DNA of 36,211 nt, taken from positions 1 through 36,211 of the forward strand of contig UQVC01000024.1 of the NCBI GenBank assembly GCA_900544395.1, read 5' to 3'. Below are positions 9,575 through 17,394 of the stretch, piece after piece; within the stretch, counting starts at the first letter, position 1; the number at the start of each line of letters is the position of its first letter. The notes under the pieces were generated by a model that did not search any database, had not been told where the DNA came from, and saw nothing but the letters and a program-made list of their open reading frames with translations. Source of the stretch: an uncultured Ruminococcus sp. (GTDB taxonomy: Bacteria > Bacillota > Clostridia > Lachnospirales > Lachnospiraceae). The position numbers and the translations under genes are program-made.

Positions 9575-11989
9575 ATGGATATTAACAGCATGAGCTATCA
9601 TGTACAAAAGGCAGTATCAAGAGAAGAAAATATCCAGACAGAACTACTTGTTATTTTTTTGCTGGAGGGGAGAATGACACTGAAATATCAGGATGAGAGT
9701 TATCAGATGAAAGCGGAAGATATTATTTTGATCAATCCGGGTGTCAGCTATGAAATCGAGGGAACAAGAGATGCGTTGTATGGAATCGCTGCATTTTCGA
9801 TGCATTTGCTCACTGCGGTGCTGCAAAGCCGTTATATGATCTTTTATTGCAATTCTGTGGTAGACGATAGCCATTCCTATCAGGATCTGCGCGATATTTT
9901 TTTCCAGATGACAGCAGAATATGCACTAAAGGCACATCAGACGAACTGCTATCTGGATAGTTTGATGTTTAAACTGCTGGACTGCCTGGTAGAAAATTAT
10001 CAGCTCAGTCAGAAACGGATCGAGGCATACGAATCAGAGAATGATGCAAGGATGCGGGAAATTATGCAGTATGTTCTGGCAAATCTGGATCAGGAGATCA
10101 GTCTGAATGAACTTGCAGAGAGAATGTTTGTATCAACTTCTACGCTTTCGCGCATTTTTAAGAAAAATACCGGGGTGTATTTTGCAGATTATGTCATGCA
10201 GCTTCGGGTCAAGACAGCGCTTGGACTTTTGAAATATTCACAACAGAATATGACACAGATCGCGATGACTTCCGGATTTTCTAATTCTGCGTCATTTAAC
10301 AGAGCATTTCGGAAAGTTATGGGGATCACTCCAACAGAATATAGAGATAGATACAGCAGGCAGAATATGGGGAATGAAGATGCGAAGGAAAAGCAGGCAA
10401 TAGAAATTCGCGCAGAATTAAAGAAAAAAGGATATGAACTTGGACGACAGGAAAAGGTCACACAGATCCCATTGGATATGAAAACATGCAAGGGACATAA
10501 ATATCATAAAACCTGGAATCAGATGATCAATATCGGACCAATCTGGGATCTGAACAAGGCAAATGTACAGTTTCATACGTTGCAGCTGAATGAACAGCTT
10601 CATTTTAAATATTTCCGTATCTGGAATGTATTTTCGAAAAAAATGATGATCAATGACGGGAGAACCGTTGGTCAGTATAATTATGACAGTATCAATCAAG
10701 TTTTTGATTTTCTGGTACAGCATCGTCTGAAACCGTTTCTGGATCTGGGGAGAAGGCCGGACACGGCGCTTCGATCTGATGGAAAAGAAATTTTTTATGA
10801 GGAACAGTACATTCCGTTTGCATCCAGAGAAAACTGGGAGATGATGATGGATGATTTCTTCTGTCATATTGTAGAACGCTATGGGCAGGAAGAAGTATCT
10901 GGATGGATTTTTGAACTGAGCCGGGACTGCATTCATGGAGATGATATCTCCGAAAATCGCTTATACCAGGACGAGCAGTACGATTTTTTCCATGCATGGA
11001 ATTTTCTGTATCAGACCGTCAAAAGCAGAATACCAGATGCAAGATTTGGCGGGGTCAGCAGTATTATTACAAAAGATTGGAAGTTTCTGAAGCAGTTTTT
11101 AGAGAGATGTTCACTGGAACATGTGAAGCCGGATTTTGTATCATTCATTTTGTTTCCATATGATTCTTATCCAACGGACAAGGTACAGGTAAGGAAAATT
11201 TCTCAGGATGAACAGAATGAAGAAAATCAGATCCGGGAGATCAGACGATTGCTGGACCAGGTCAAGATGGAAGAACTTCCAATCTATATTACAGAGATGA
11301 ACCATACGATTTCAAATCGAAATTATCTCAATGACAGTTGTTTCCGGGCCGCTTATCTGGTGAAAAAAATGGAAGCGATTGCAGATCAGGTGGAAATGAT
11401 CGGTATCATGAGTGGGACAGACTGGGTATCCAGCCATATGGATACGGTAGGGATTGTAAATGGAGGAATTGGTCTTCTGAGTAAGGATACGATCCGGAAG
11501 CCGGCATATTTTGCAATAGATTTTCTGAATCAATTGGGAGAATATCTGCTGGACAAAGGGGAGAATTATATTGTAACCAGAAAAGAAAGCGGGGACATCT
11601 ATATTTTGTGTTTTTATTATTCCTGGTTTAAACGCAGTTATTTTTTACAGGAGGAAGACATAGATCTGAGAAAACATAATTCCATGGTATTTAAAGATGA
11701 GAGTCCGCTGCATTTGAACTTTCATTTTGAGAATCTGAAAGAGAGTGGAGAGTATTATTTAAAGAAGAGGACCTTAAACAGGAAGAATGGAAGTATTTTG
11801 AATGAATGGGGAAAATTTCAGTACGATATACGCCTGACAAGACAAGATGTAAAATATCTGCAGGGCATCAGCTTTCCGACGCTTTCTCAAAGCAAAGCAA
11901 AAGTACTGCAGGGGGAGAATATCCTGGATATGAAGGTGGTACTGGAACCTCATGAAGTCAGTCTGATCCATATTTTTTGCAGACAATGA
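9575..11989 (+). CDS. AraC-family regulator fused to a GH39-like domain
   Basis: This 804-residue cytoplasmic regulator has three parts: an N-terminal AraC-type cupin (about residues 15-100), a double helix-turn-helix DNA-binding domain (about 160-265, with SLNELAERMFVSTSTLSRIF and the second helix region FSNSASFNRAFRKVMG), and a C-terminal barrel of about 500 residues resembling family 39 glycoside hydrolases. In that barrel the segment GWIFELSRD (443-451) occupies the place where GH39 xylosidases carry FEVWNEPN, so the acid/base NEP motif is gone. A nucleophile-like Glu574 remains in IYITEMNH. I infer a sugar- or glycoside-sensing domain rather than an enzyme. It sits directly upstream of the C-glycoside operon, the probable target. 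The ribosome site AGAAGG is 14 bases from this ATG, unusually far. Confidence 0.85.
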   Translation: MDINSMSYHVQKAVSREENIQTELLVIFLLEGRMTLKYQDESYQMKAEDIILINPGVSYEIEGTRDALYGIAAFSMHLLTAVLQSRYMIFYCNSVVDDSHSYQDLRDIFFQMTAEYALKAHQTNCYLDSLMFKLLDCLVENYQLSQKRIEAYESENDARMREIMQYVLANLDQEISLNELAERMFVSTSTLSRIFKKNTGVYFADYVMQLRVKTALGLLKYSQQNMTQIAMTSGFSNSASFNRAFRKVMGITPTEYRDRYSRQNMGNEDAKEKQAIEIRAELKKKGYELGRQEKVTQIPLDMKTCKGHKYHKTWNQMINIGPIWDLNKANVQFHTLQLNEQLHFKYFRIWNVFSKKMMINDGRTVGQYNYDSINQVFDFLVQHRLKPFLDLGRRPDTALRSDGKEIFYEEQYIPFASRENWEMMMDDFFCHIVERYGQEEVSGWIFELSRDCIHGDDISENRLYQDEQYDFFHAWNFLYQTVKSRIPDARFGGVSSIITKDWKFLKQFLERCSLEHVKPDFVSFILFPYDSYPTDKVQVRKISQDEQNEENQIREIRRLLDQVKMEELPIYITEMNHTISNRNYLNDSCFRAAYLVKKMEAIADQVEMIGIMSGTDWVSSHMDTVGIVNGGIGLLSKDTIRKPAYFAIDFLNQLGEYLLDKGENYIVTRKESGDIYILCFYYSWFKRSYFLQEEDIDLRKHNSMVFKDESPLHLNFHFENLKESGEYYLKKRTLNRKNGSILNEWGKFQYDIRLTRQDVKYLQGISFPTLSQSKAKVLQGENILDMKVVLEPHEVSLIHIFCRQ

Positions 11990-12026
11990 TTTACAAAATA
12001 AGAAATATATCGTTTGCTTCGCTTAT

Positions 12027-12080
12027 AAAAGAGAATCTGTGCAACAAATGAATTACAGTTGTTGCACAGATTCTCTTTTT
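12027..12080 (+). terminator. Perfect hairpin terminator after the AraC-GH39 gene
   Basis: Two 21-base arms (12027-12047 and 12059-12079) are perfectly complementary around an 11-base loop. The right arm ends in CTCTTTTT, giving the U-run of an intrinsic terminator for the regulator gene; the A-rich left side gives a similar run on the other strand. The inner part of the hairpin coincides with the operator described separately, so the element may do two jobs. Confidence 0.75.
12038..12068. promoter_or_regulatory. Inverted-repeat operator 1 (TGTGCAACA-N13-TGTTGCACA)
   Basis: Half-sites TGTGCAACA (12038-12046) and TGTTGCACA (12060-12068) are separated by 13 bases beginning AAT. An identical pair with identical spacing lies at 15022-15052 before the next operon. 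The site ends about 170 bases before the transporter start. A weak -10-like TAAGAT lies at 12151-12156 with no good -35, which would suit activator-dependent transcription. The AraC-GH39 protein is the obvious candidate ligand. Confidence 0.65.
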
Positions 12081-12239
12081 GAAGAGGAGTATTGAAAATA
12101 ATCGTTAGAAATACAGAAATTTTGAAGAGAAAACAAACAGGACATTCTGATAAGATAGGATCATCGAATAATTGACAGACCGGTTGTTGATACGATACGA
12201 GACTTAAAAAGAAATATGAAAAGAAATGAGGTAAAAATA

Positions 12240-13601
12240 ATGAACAAGAAGCTAACAGCGACAAAGGCAGCCACCATCTGTTACGGCTTTGGTGATCTGG
12301 CTTCTCAGTTTGTATGGACCTATGTAGGATCTTATCTGACAATTTATTATACGGATATTGTAGGGCTTGCACCGGTTGCGGTATCTGCGATCATGATGCT
12401 GGCACGTATCTGGGATGCAATCAATGACCCGATGATGGGAGCCATTGCAGAGCGAACACGTTCAAAATTCGGAAGATTCCGTCCGTATATTGCATTTGGA
12501 GCACCACTACTTGCAATTTTCAGTGTATTGACATTTACAAATCCATTCAGTGGAAAATCTACAGCAGGTGTGATCTGGGCAGCCGTTATTTACATTATTG
12601 CAGGTATGTTGTATACACTGGTAAACATTCCATATGGAGCAATGGCAGCGGTTATGACAGAGGATGCAGACCAGAGAAATGTGTTGAATACCTCCAGAAA
12701 TATCGGAATGAATCTGGGAATGGTAATCGTAAATGGGGTGTCAGCCGGGTTAGCGCTGAAGTTTTCCGGCGCTGGTGCTGAAGTCGCAAACGGACGCGGT
12801 TACATGATGGTGGCATTGGTTTATGCGATTATTTCCATTCCAATGTTCCTGACAGTATTCTTTACATCAAAAGAAGTGGTACAGCCAATTGGAGAACCCA
12901 AACCGTTTTCATTTAAAGAAACAGTAAACAATCTGGTAAAAAATAAATATCTGATGATCATTACACTGGTTATGGCTCTTCAGATGACTGCTTTCATGGG
13001 AAGAATTGCAATTACGTCTTATTATGTGATCTATTGCCTGGGATCTTTTACCATGATCGCGCTTATTATGACAATCCCGTCACTGGGGGGAATCATCGGA
13101 TCTTTCTTTGTTCCGTTTTTTGCAAAGAAATTTGGTAAGAGAAATGTACTGATGGGATCCATGATCATTCAGGGAATTGGACTTGTAATCATGTATATGG
13201 CTCCGTTTGACAATATGAAAATGGTATTGGCAGGTGACATCATCTTTGGTCTGTTTAACGTGGGATTCCCGATGAGTCTGTCCATGGTAGCAGATTCTGT
13301 AGATTACATGGAATTAAAGACAGGAGTACGTACCGATGGTACAGCTTATGCAACCTATGGTCTTGCAACAAAATTTGGAAATGCAGTAGGTGGAGCATTT
13401 GGAATTTTGATCATGAGTGCATTTGGATATGTTGCAAATGCACAGCAGACAGCAGAGGCTTTAAATGGAATCAACTTCACAGTCAATCTTCTTCCTGCAA
13501 TTTTGTTTTTCCTGGCAGCAGCAACCTGTCTGCTTTGGAGAATGAGTGACAAGGATGCAGAGAAAATTCGTGCAAAATTAAGAGAAAAACACAATGCGTA
13601 A
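12240..13601 (+). CDS. GPH-family sugar:cation symporter (MelB-like)
   Basis: This 453-residue integral membrane protein belongs to the glycoside-pentoside-hexuronide family of the major facilitator superfamily. About twelve hydrophobic segments are visible. The family hallmark RIWDAINDPMMG is at residues 56-67, with Asp59 and Asp63 at positions that form the cation site in MelB, followed by the loop KFGRFRPYI (77-85). It should import the glycoside used by the following genes, driven by sodium or protons. The frame is open from an ATG at 12216, but the ATG at 12240 has GAGG eight bases upstream and begins the conserved family N-terminus, so it was chosen. It leads a three-gene operon preceded by operator 1; 21 bp separate it from the next gene. 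Confidence 0.88.
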   Translation: MNKKLTATKAATICYGFGDLASQFVWTYVGSYLTIYYTDIVGLAPVAVSAIMMLARIWDAINDPMMGAIAERTRSKFGRFRPYIAFGAPLLAIFSVLTFTNPFSGKSTAGVIWAAVIYIIAGMLYTLVNIPYGAMAAVMTEDADQRNVLNTSRNIGMNLGMVIVNGVSAGLALKFSGAGAEVANGRGYMMVALVYAIISIPMFLTVFFTSKEVVQPIGEPKPFSFKETVNNLVKNKYLMIITLVMALQMTAFMGRIAITSYYVIYCLGSFTMIALIMTIPSLGGIIGSFFVPFFAKKFGKRNVLMGSMIIQGIGLVIMYMAPFDNMKMVLAGDIIFGLFNVGFPMSLSMVADSVDYMELKTGVRTDGTAYATYGLATKFGNAVGGAFGILIMSAFGYVANAQQTAEALNGINFTVNLLPAILFFLAAATCLLWRMSDKDAEKIRAKLREKHNA

Positions 13602-13622
13602 ATAGAAACAGGAGGTAGAAAC

Positions 13623-14495
13623 ATGTATAAATATGAAAAAAAAGGTCCAAAGCGTGGAGTTGCATTATACAGTTATTCCGCAGAATTTGGATTGACAAAA
13701 ACTTTAGAAGACTGCTTTGAAGATCTTTACGATATGGGAGCTCATGGAATTGAAATTCTGGCAAACACACACATTGAAAATTACCCGTATCCGACAGATG
13801 AGTGGGTAGAAAAATGGTGGCGCCTTTGTGATAAATATGAAATCATTCCGGTAGAATATGGAAACTGGATTGACTCTCATGTCCTGGGCGACCGTGATCT
13901 TACAACAGAGGAATCTGTAGAAATGTTGAAACGGGATATTCGTCTGGCACACAGGCTCGGATTCCAAGTGATGAGAACCAAAATGCCCGTGATCAATGAC
14001 CTTCTGGAACCTGTAGAAAACTGGAGAGAGATTATCAAAGGAGCTCTGCCGTTGGCAGAAGAACTTGGAATTCAGATGTGTCCGGAAATCCATACCCCTT
14101 CCAATCTGAAGGGAAAATTAGTGACTGATTTTGTGGATTTCATCAAAGAGACAGGAACGAAAAACTTTGGATTAAATATTGATTTTTCTGTATTTAGAAC
14201 AGAGTTTCAGGAAGGCGAATGGGTGGATCCAAATTATACACCGAATAAACCAGAGGATATCATACCACTCCTGCCATATGTTTATTGCTGCCATGCGAAA
14301 TTTATCAACATGAATGATGATTTTCAGGAAACGACCATTCCTTATGAGGAAATCATCCGAGTTTTGCAGGAAAATGGATATGAAGGCTATCTTCTGAGCG
14401 AATATGAAGGCGCAGATAAGTACGATGAAGGCTACGAAGTAGGTCAGACTCTGAGAAAACAGCATATTATGCTGAAAAATTTGTTAGGGGATTAA
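13623..14495 (+). CDS. C-glycoside deglycosidase alpha-subunit-like TIM barrel
   Basis: This 290-residue protein belongs to the sugar phosphate isomerase/epimerase (xylose isomerase-like) superfamily. A metal site is predicted from Glu155 (CPEIHTPS), Asp187 (LNIDFSVF), His224 (CCHAKF) and Glu260 (LLSEYEG), with His157 nearby as a possible base. On its own the fold says little, but the next gene encodes the small beta subunit specific to C-glycoside deglycosidases (DfgA/DfgB, DgpC/DgpB, CarB/CarC type). Those heterodimers act on 3-oxo-C-glucosides and break the sugar-aglycone C-C bond by elimination. I infer the same here; an O-glycoside or other 3-keto-glycoside substrate is possible. It has an excellent AGGAGG site seven bases before ATG and lies 15 bp from the beta-subunit gene. 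Confidence 0.75.
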   Translation: MYKYEKKGPKRGVALYSYSAEFGLTKTLEDCFEDLYDMGAHGIEILANTHIENYPYPTDEWVEKWWRLCDKYEIIPVEYGNWIDSHVLGDRDLTTEESVEMLKRDIRLAHRLGFQVMRTKMPVINDLLEPVENWREIIKGALPLAEELGIQMCPEIHTPSNLKGKLVTDFVDFIKETGTKNFGLNIDFSVFRTEFQEGEWVDPNYTPNKPEDIIPLLPYVYCCHAKFINMNDDFQETTIPYEEIIRVLQENGYEGYLLSEYEGADKYDEGYEVGQTLRKQHIMLKNLLGD

Positions 14496-14510
14496 GGAGG
14501 ATATTGCATT

Positions 14511-14954
14511 ATGGAAAAACAGGTGATTCAATCCGTTGGATTCAGAAATATCAAAGATGAACAGGGAAATGTAACGGGCTTTCAGTTTAAAGTGCGTCTG
14601 CCTTATTACAGAGGAATTTTCCTTTCACAGATTCGCCCGGGTACGCTCTATATCGACGGAGAGAAGATAGAAAAAGATCAGATTATATGGAATATCAAAG
14701 GAGAAGATTTTACAAATGAAGAGATGGCGCAGGATTTCCAGACACACTGGTCTGTAACAACACCGGCAGTCTTGAAGGTAAAAAAAGCAGGCGGACTGGC
14801 ACAGGGATATCATAATCTGAAATACGGTTTTTGTTTTACATCTTCTTACATGCCTCCGATTATCCAGTCACATCTTGATCCGGATCAGGAGAGTATGGTA
14901 TTTATGCCGGAATTCGGGCATCACGTCAATGAAAGAAAACTTTTGATTGTATAA
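14511..14954 (+). CDS. C-glycoside deglycosidase beta-subunit-like protein (DUF6379)
   Basis: This 147-residue protein matches my recollection of the DUF6379 family, now named for the beta subunit of C-glycoside deglycosidases. Recognisable segments are GFRNIKDEQGNVTGFQFKVR near the N-terminus, LPYYRGIFLSQIRPGTLYID, the Trp in the middle (THWSVTTPAVLKV), AGGLAQGYHNLKYG and SSYMPP. The fold is a beta-sandwich with no catalytic metal of its own; it packs on the alpha subunit and helps shape the active site. It is the third and last gene of the operon, with a GGAGG site about ten bases before ATG, and is followed by a strong terminator. This protein is the main reason for assigning the locus to C-glycoside rather than generic sugar metabolism. 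Confidence 0.78.
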   Translation: MEKQVIQSVGFRNIKDEQGNVTGFQFKVRLPYYRGIFLSQIRPGTLYIDGEKIEKDQIIWNIKGEDFTNEEMAQDFQTHWSVTTPAVLKVKKAGGLAQGYHNLKYGFCFTSSYMPPIIQSHLDPDQESMVFMPEFGHHVNERKLLIV

Positions 14955-14973
14955 AGTGCATGATTTGCACGAT

Positions 14974-15017
14974 AAAAAATCCTGTCTGATGAGATGATCA
15001 GACGGGATTTTTTTTAA
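14974..15017 (+). terminator. Terminator of the transporter-deglycosidase operon
   Basis: A hairpin pairs AAAAATCCTGTCTGA (14975-14989) with TCAGACGGGATTTTT (14998-15012), with one G-U pair and an eight-base loop, followed by further T residues. It lies about 20 bases after the beta-subunit stop codon. A small extra repeat, GTGCA/TGCAC (14956-14970), precedes it. Confidence 0.85.
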
Positions 15018-15021
15018 ATGT

Positions 15022-15083
15022 TGTGCAACAAATAGAACTCATCTGTTGCACAGGCCTTCTCAGAGTGGGAATATTGTGCAAAA
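15022..15083. promoter_or_regulatory. Inverted-repeat operator 2 and third half-site
   Basis: TGTGCAACA (15022-15030) and TGTTGCACA (15044-15052) with a 13-base spacer reproduce operator 1. A third half-site, TGTGCAAAA (15075-15083), differs by one base. A -10-like TACTAT at 15134-15139 lies 82 bases from the repeat, nearly the same distance as TAAGAT from operator 1, again without a good -35. The remaining sequence up to the gene at 15209 is A-rich leader. Confidence 0.65.
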
Positions 15084-15208
15084 AACTTCAAGAAAAGCGA
15101 AACTGAGGAAAATAATTTTCAGGTCAAAAGCAGTACTATATAGTCAGAAAGAAACAGATGAGTAATAAAACAGAATCATAAAACAAGGAAAGAAAGCGAG
15201 GACAAAAA

Positions 15209-16048
15209 ATGAGTAAGAAACTTCCAGTTGGAATTCAGGTTTATGGATTGAGAGACCTTTTAGAGGATACGCCTGAGAACTTTAAAAGTGTGATGCAAAG
15301 TGTAAAAGACTTAGGGTATGACGGAGTAGAATTGGCTGGTTTGTATGGTTTAGAGCCAGAGTATGTCAAACAAGTTTTAGAGGAAGTAGGCTTGGTTCCA
15401 ATCAGTGCACATGTGGCGTTTGCAGAAATGATGGAAAATCTGGATCAGATCTTGAAGGACTATGCAGTAATCGGTGTGAAATATCTGGTAATGCCTTATA
15501 TGGCAGAGGAATATCGCCCGGTGAATCCAGAAGGATTTCAAAAATTTCTCCCATTGCTAAATGAAGTGGGACAAAAAATTCATGATGCCGGGATGACGTT
15601 CCTGTATCACAACCATGATTTTGAATTTGTGAAACTTCCGGATGGCCAGTGGGGATATGATGCAATGTTTGATGCAATTCCTCACGACAATTTGATGTCA
15701 GAACTTGACACTTGCTGGTGTGATGTGGCAACAGGAGAGGCTCCGGAATTTGTTCATAAGTATACAGATCGCATCCCTGTTGTACATTTGAAAGATTATA
15801 TCAAAAAAGGTGAGGTTAGAAATATGTATAAGCTCATCGGGATTGATACAGAAGAGGAAGAAGGAGACACCGGATATTTCGGATTCCGTCCGGTAGGATT
15901 TGGACAAATGGTATGGGAACCGGTTCTGGAAGCGGCGATTGATGCACATGCAAAATGGGTGATCGTAGAGCAGGATGAACACTATGATATGGAACCGCTG
16001 GAGTGTGCGAGAAGAAGCCGGGAATATTTGAAGATTCTTGGATGGTAA
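15209..16048 (+). CDS. Sugar phosphate isomerase/epimerase family TIM barrel
   Basis: This 279-residue protein is a second member of the xylose isomerase-like superfamily, distinct from the deglycosidase subunit. Likely metal and substrate residues are Glu41 (GVELAG), His134 and His136 (YHNHDFEF), Asp167 (ELDTCW), His193 (HLKDY) and Glu254 (VEQDE). Members with this YHNHDFEF/HLKDY pattern include inosose dehydratase-like and keto-sugar isomerase enzymes. In this setting it plausibly processes the keto-sugar (a 1,5-anhydro-hexenulose or 3-keto-glucose) left after aglycone release, or epimerises the sugar before cleavage. It starts a three-gene operon preceded by operator 2, with a moderate GCGAGGA ribosome site about eight bases before ATG. 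The exact reaction cannot be read from the sequence. Confidence 0.8.
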   Translation: MSKKLPVGIQVYGLRDLLEDTPENFKSVMQSVKDLGYDGVELAGLYGLEPEYVKQVLEEVGLVPISAHVAFAEMMENLDQILKDYAVIGVKYLVMPYMAEEYRPVNPEGFQKFLPLLNEVGQKIHDAGMTFLYHNHDFEFVKLPDGQWGYDAMFDAIPHDNLMSELDTCWCDVATGEAPEFVHKYTDRIPVVHLKDYIKKGEVRNMYKLIGIDTEEEEGDTGYFGFRPVGFGQMVWEPVLEAAIDAHAKWVIVEQDEHYDMEPLECARRSREYLKILGW

Positions 16049-16091
16049 CAGCAGAAATATTTAATAGATAAAAAAAGGAGACAAAACGATT

Positions 16092-17372
16092 ATGAAGGAA
16101 ATCAGAATTGCGATTATTGGAACAGGGATGATCTCACACAGACATATGACAGTCATTGAGAATCTGAAAAAAAGAGGACAGGCGCTCAAAGTTGTGGCAG
16201 CAGCAGAAATTGATAAGGAAAAACTGGAAGCATTCGGAAAAAAATATGGGATTCCGGAAGAAAATCTTTACCAGGATTTTCGTGAGATGTTAAAAAGGGA
16301 TGACATTGATGAAGTAGAAGTATGTGTACATAATAACCTCCATACTTCTGTAGCAACTGCGGTTATGGCAGCTGGTTTTGACTGTTACTCAGAAAAACCA
16401 ATGGCAGCAAGCTATGCAGATGCAAAAATTCTGTATGATGCACAGAAAAAATACGGCAAGAAACTGGCAGTGCAGATCAGTTCCATTTACAATCCGCAGA
16501 CACGTATTGCAAAGAAAATGATCGAAGAAGGAAAACTGGGTAAGATTTATCATGCAAGAAGTGTTGGACACAGACGTCAGGGACGTCCCGGTTACGATAT
16601 GCCGTTTTTTAGTCCAGATTTCATCAATCCAAAAGTTGGTGTGCATGGACCACTGTTTGATCTTGGAATCTATCATCTGGCGCAGATGCTTTATGTACTT
16701 GGCATGCCGGAGCTGGAAAGTGTATATGGTATGCAGTCCTGTGATTATTGGACAGATAAAAGAATTGACAAGATCACAAACCGTACTGCACCGGTAGAAG
16801 ATCTTGGTGTTGGTCTTGCAAGATTTAAAGGCGGACTTTCCATGGACATTTATGAAGACTGGGCAATGCATATGGATGATATCGGAACAAGCTTTATTGC
16901 AGGTTCGAATGGTGGATTGAAATTTTTAGATGTAGATACAACAGGAGGTCCTCTGGCTGTTCCGGAAGGAGGTTCGATTGTAGGAGGCGGTGCGCTTCAG
17001 AACCCAAAACTGGAGTGGTTTGGAGTTGATGAAGATGGGAACCTCTTTGAAAACAAGTTAAATTGTGCGATCGGTGATATCACAGGACAGCAGGAGCTGA
17101 TGCTGCATCCGGAAATGGAAAAATATAACGATAATCAGCTGCAGTGGTACTCTTATTTAAGAGGAGAACTGGATGATGCAACAAGAATCGATTCTCCATA
17201 TATTGCAATGCAGACGGCGTTTCTTTCCGAAGGTGTGGTACTTTCCAGCGAACTTGGACGCAGTGTAACAGCAGATGAGATCAAAGCGATGTCAAAATCA
17301 ATTGCACTTCGTGAACAGGAAACACCATTTGGTACGATTCAGTATGATTTTGATGAATACAAACCGGAATAA
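16092..17372 (+). CDS. Gfo/Idh/MocA oxidoreductase, long form
   Basis: This 426-residue NAD(P)-dependent oxidoreductase has a Rossmann motif (GTGMISHRHM, residues 10-19), the family EKP motif at 101-103 and the Asp190/His194 pair in LFDLGIYHL of the substrate domain. It is about 60 residues longer than the next gene product, the extra length falling in the C-terminal half (a Gly-rich stretch GGPLAVPEGGSIVGGGALQN). Such enzymes oxidise or reduce hydroxyls of free or bound sugars. In known C-glycoside pathways a member of this family oxidises the glucose C3-OH before cleavage; this one could do that or carry out the reverse reduction of the released keto-sugar. AGGAG lies about ten bases before ATG. 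It is 43 bp after the isomerase and 22 bp before the next oxidoreductase. Confidence 0.85.
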   Translation: MKEIRIAIIGTGMISHRHMTVIENLKKRGQALKVVAAAEIDKEKLEAFGKKYGIPEENLYQDFREMLKRDDIDEVEVCVHNNLHTSVATAVMAAGFDCYSEKPMAASYADAKILYDAQKKYGKKLAVQISSIYNPQTRIAKKMIEEGKLGKIYHARSVGHRRQGRPGYDMPFFSPDFINPKVGVHGPLFDLGIYHLAQMLYVLGMPELESVYGMQSCDYWTDKRIDKITNRTAPVEDLGVGLARFKGGLSMDIYEDWAMHMDDIGTSFIAGSNGGLKFLDVDTTGGPLAVPEGGSIVGGGALQNPKLEWFGVDEDGNLFENKLNCAIGDITGQQELMLHPEMEKYNDNQLQWYSYLRGELDDATRIDSPYIAMQTAFLSEGVVLSSELGRSVTADEIKAMSKSIALREQETPFGTIQYDFDEYKPE

Positions 17373-17394
17373 AGAAAAAATGGAGGAGCAAAAA

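Noticed and set aside
10501..11989. Active GH39 beta-xylosidase
   Set aside because: Fused to an AraC DNA-binding domain, no secretion signal, and the acid/base NEP motif is replaced.
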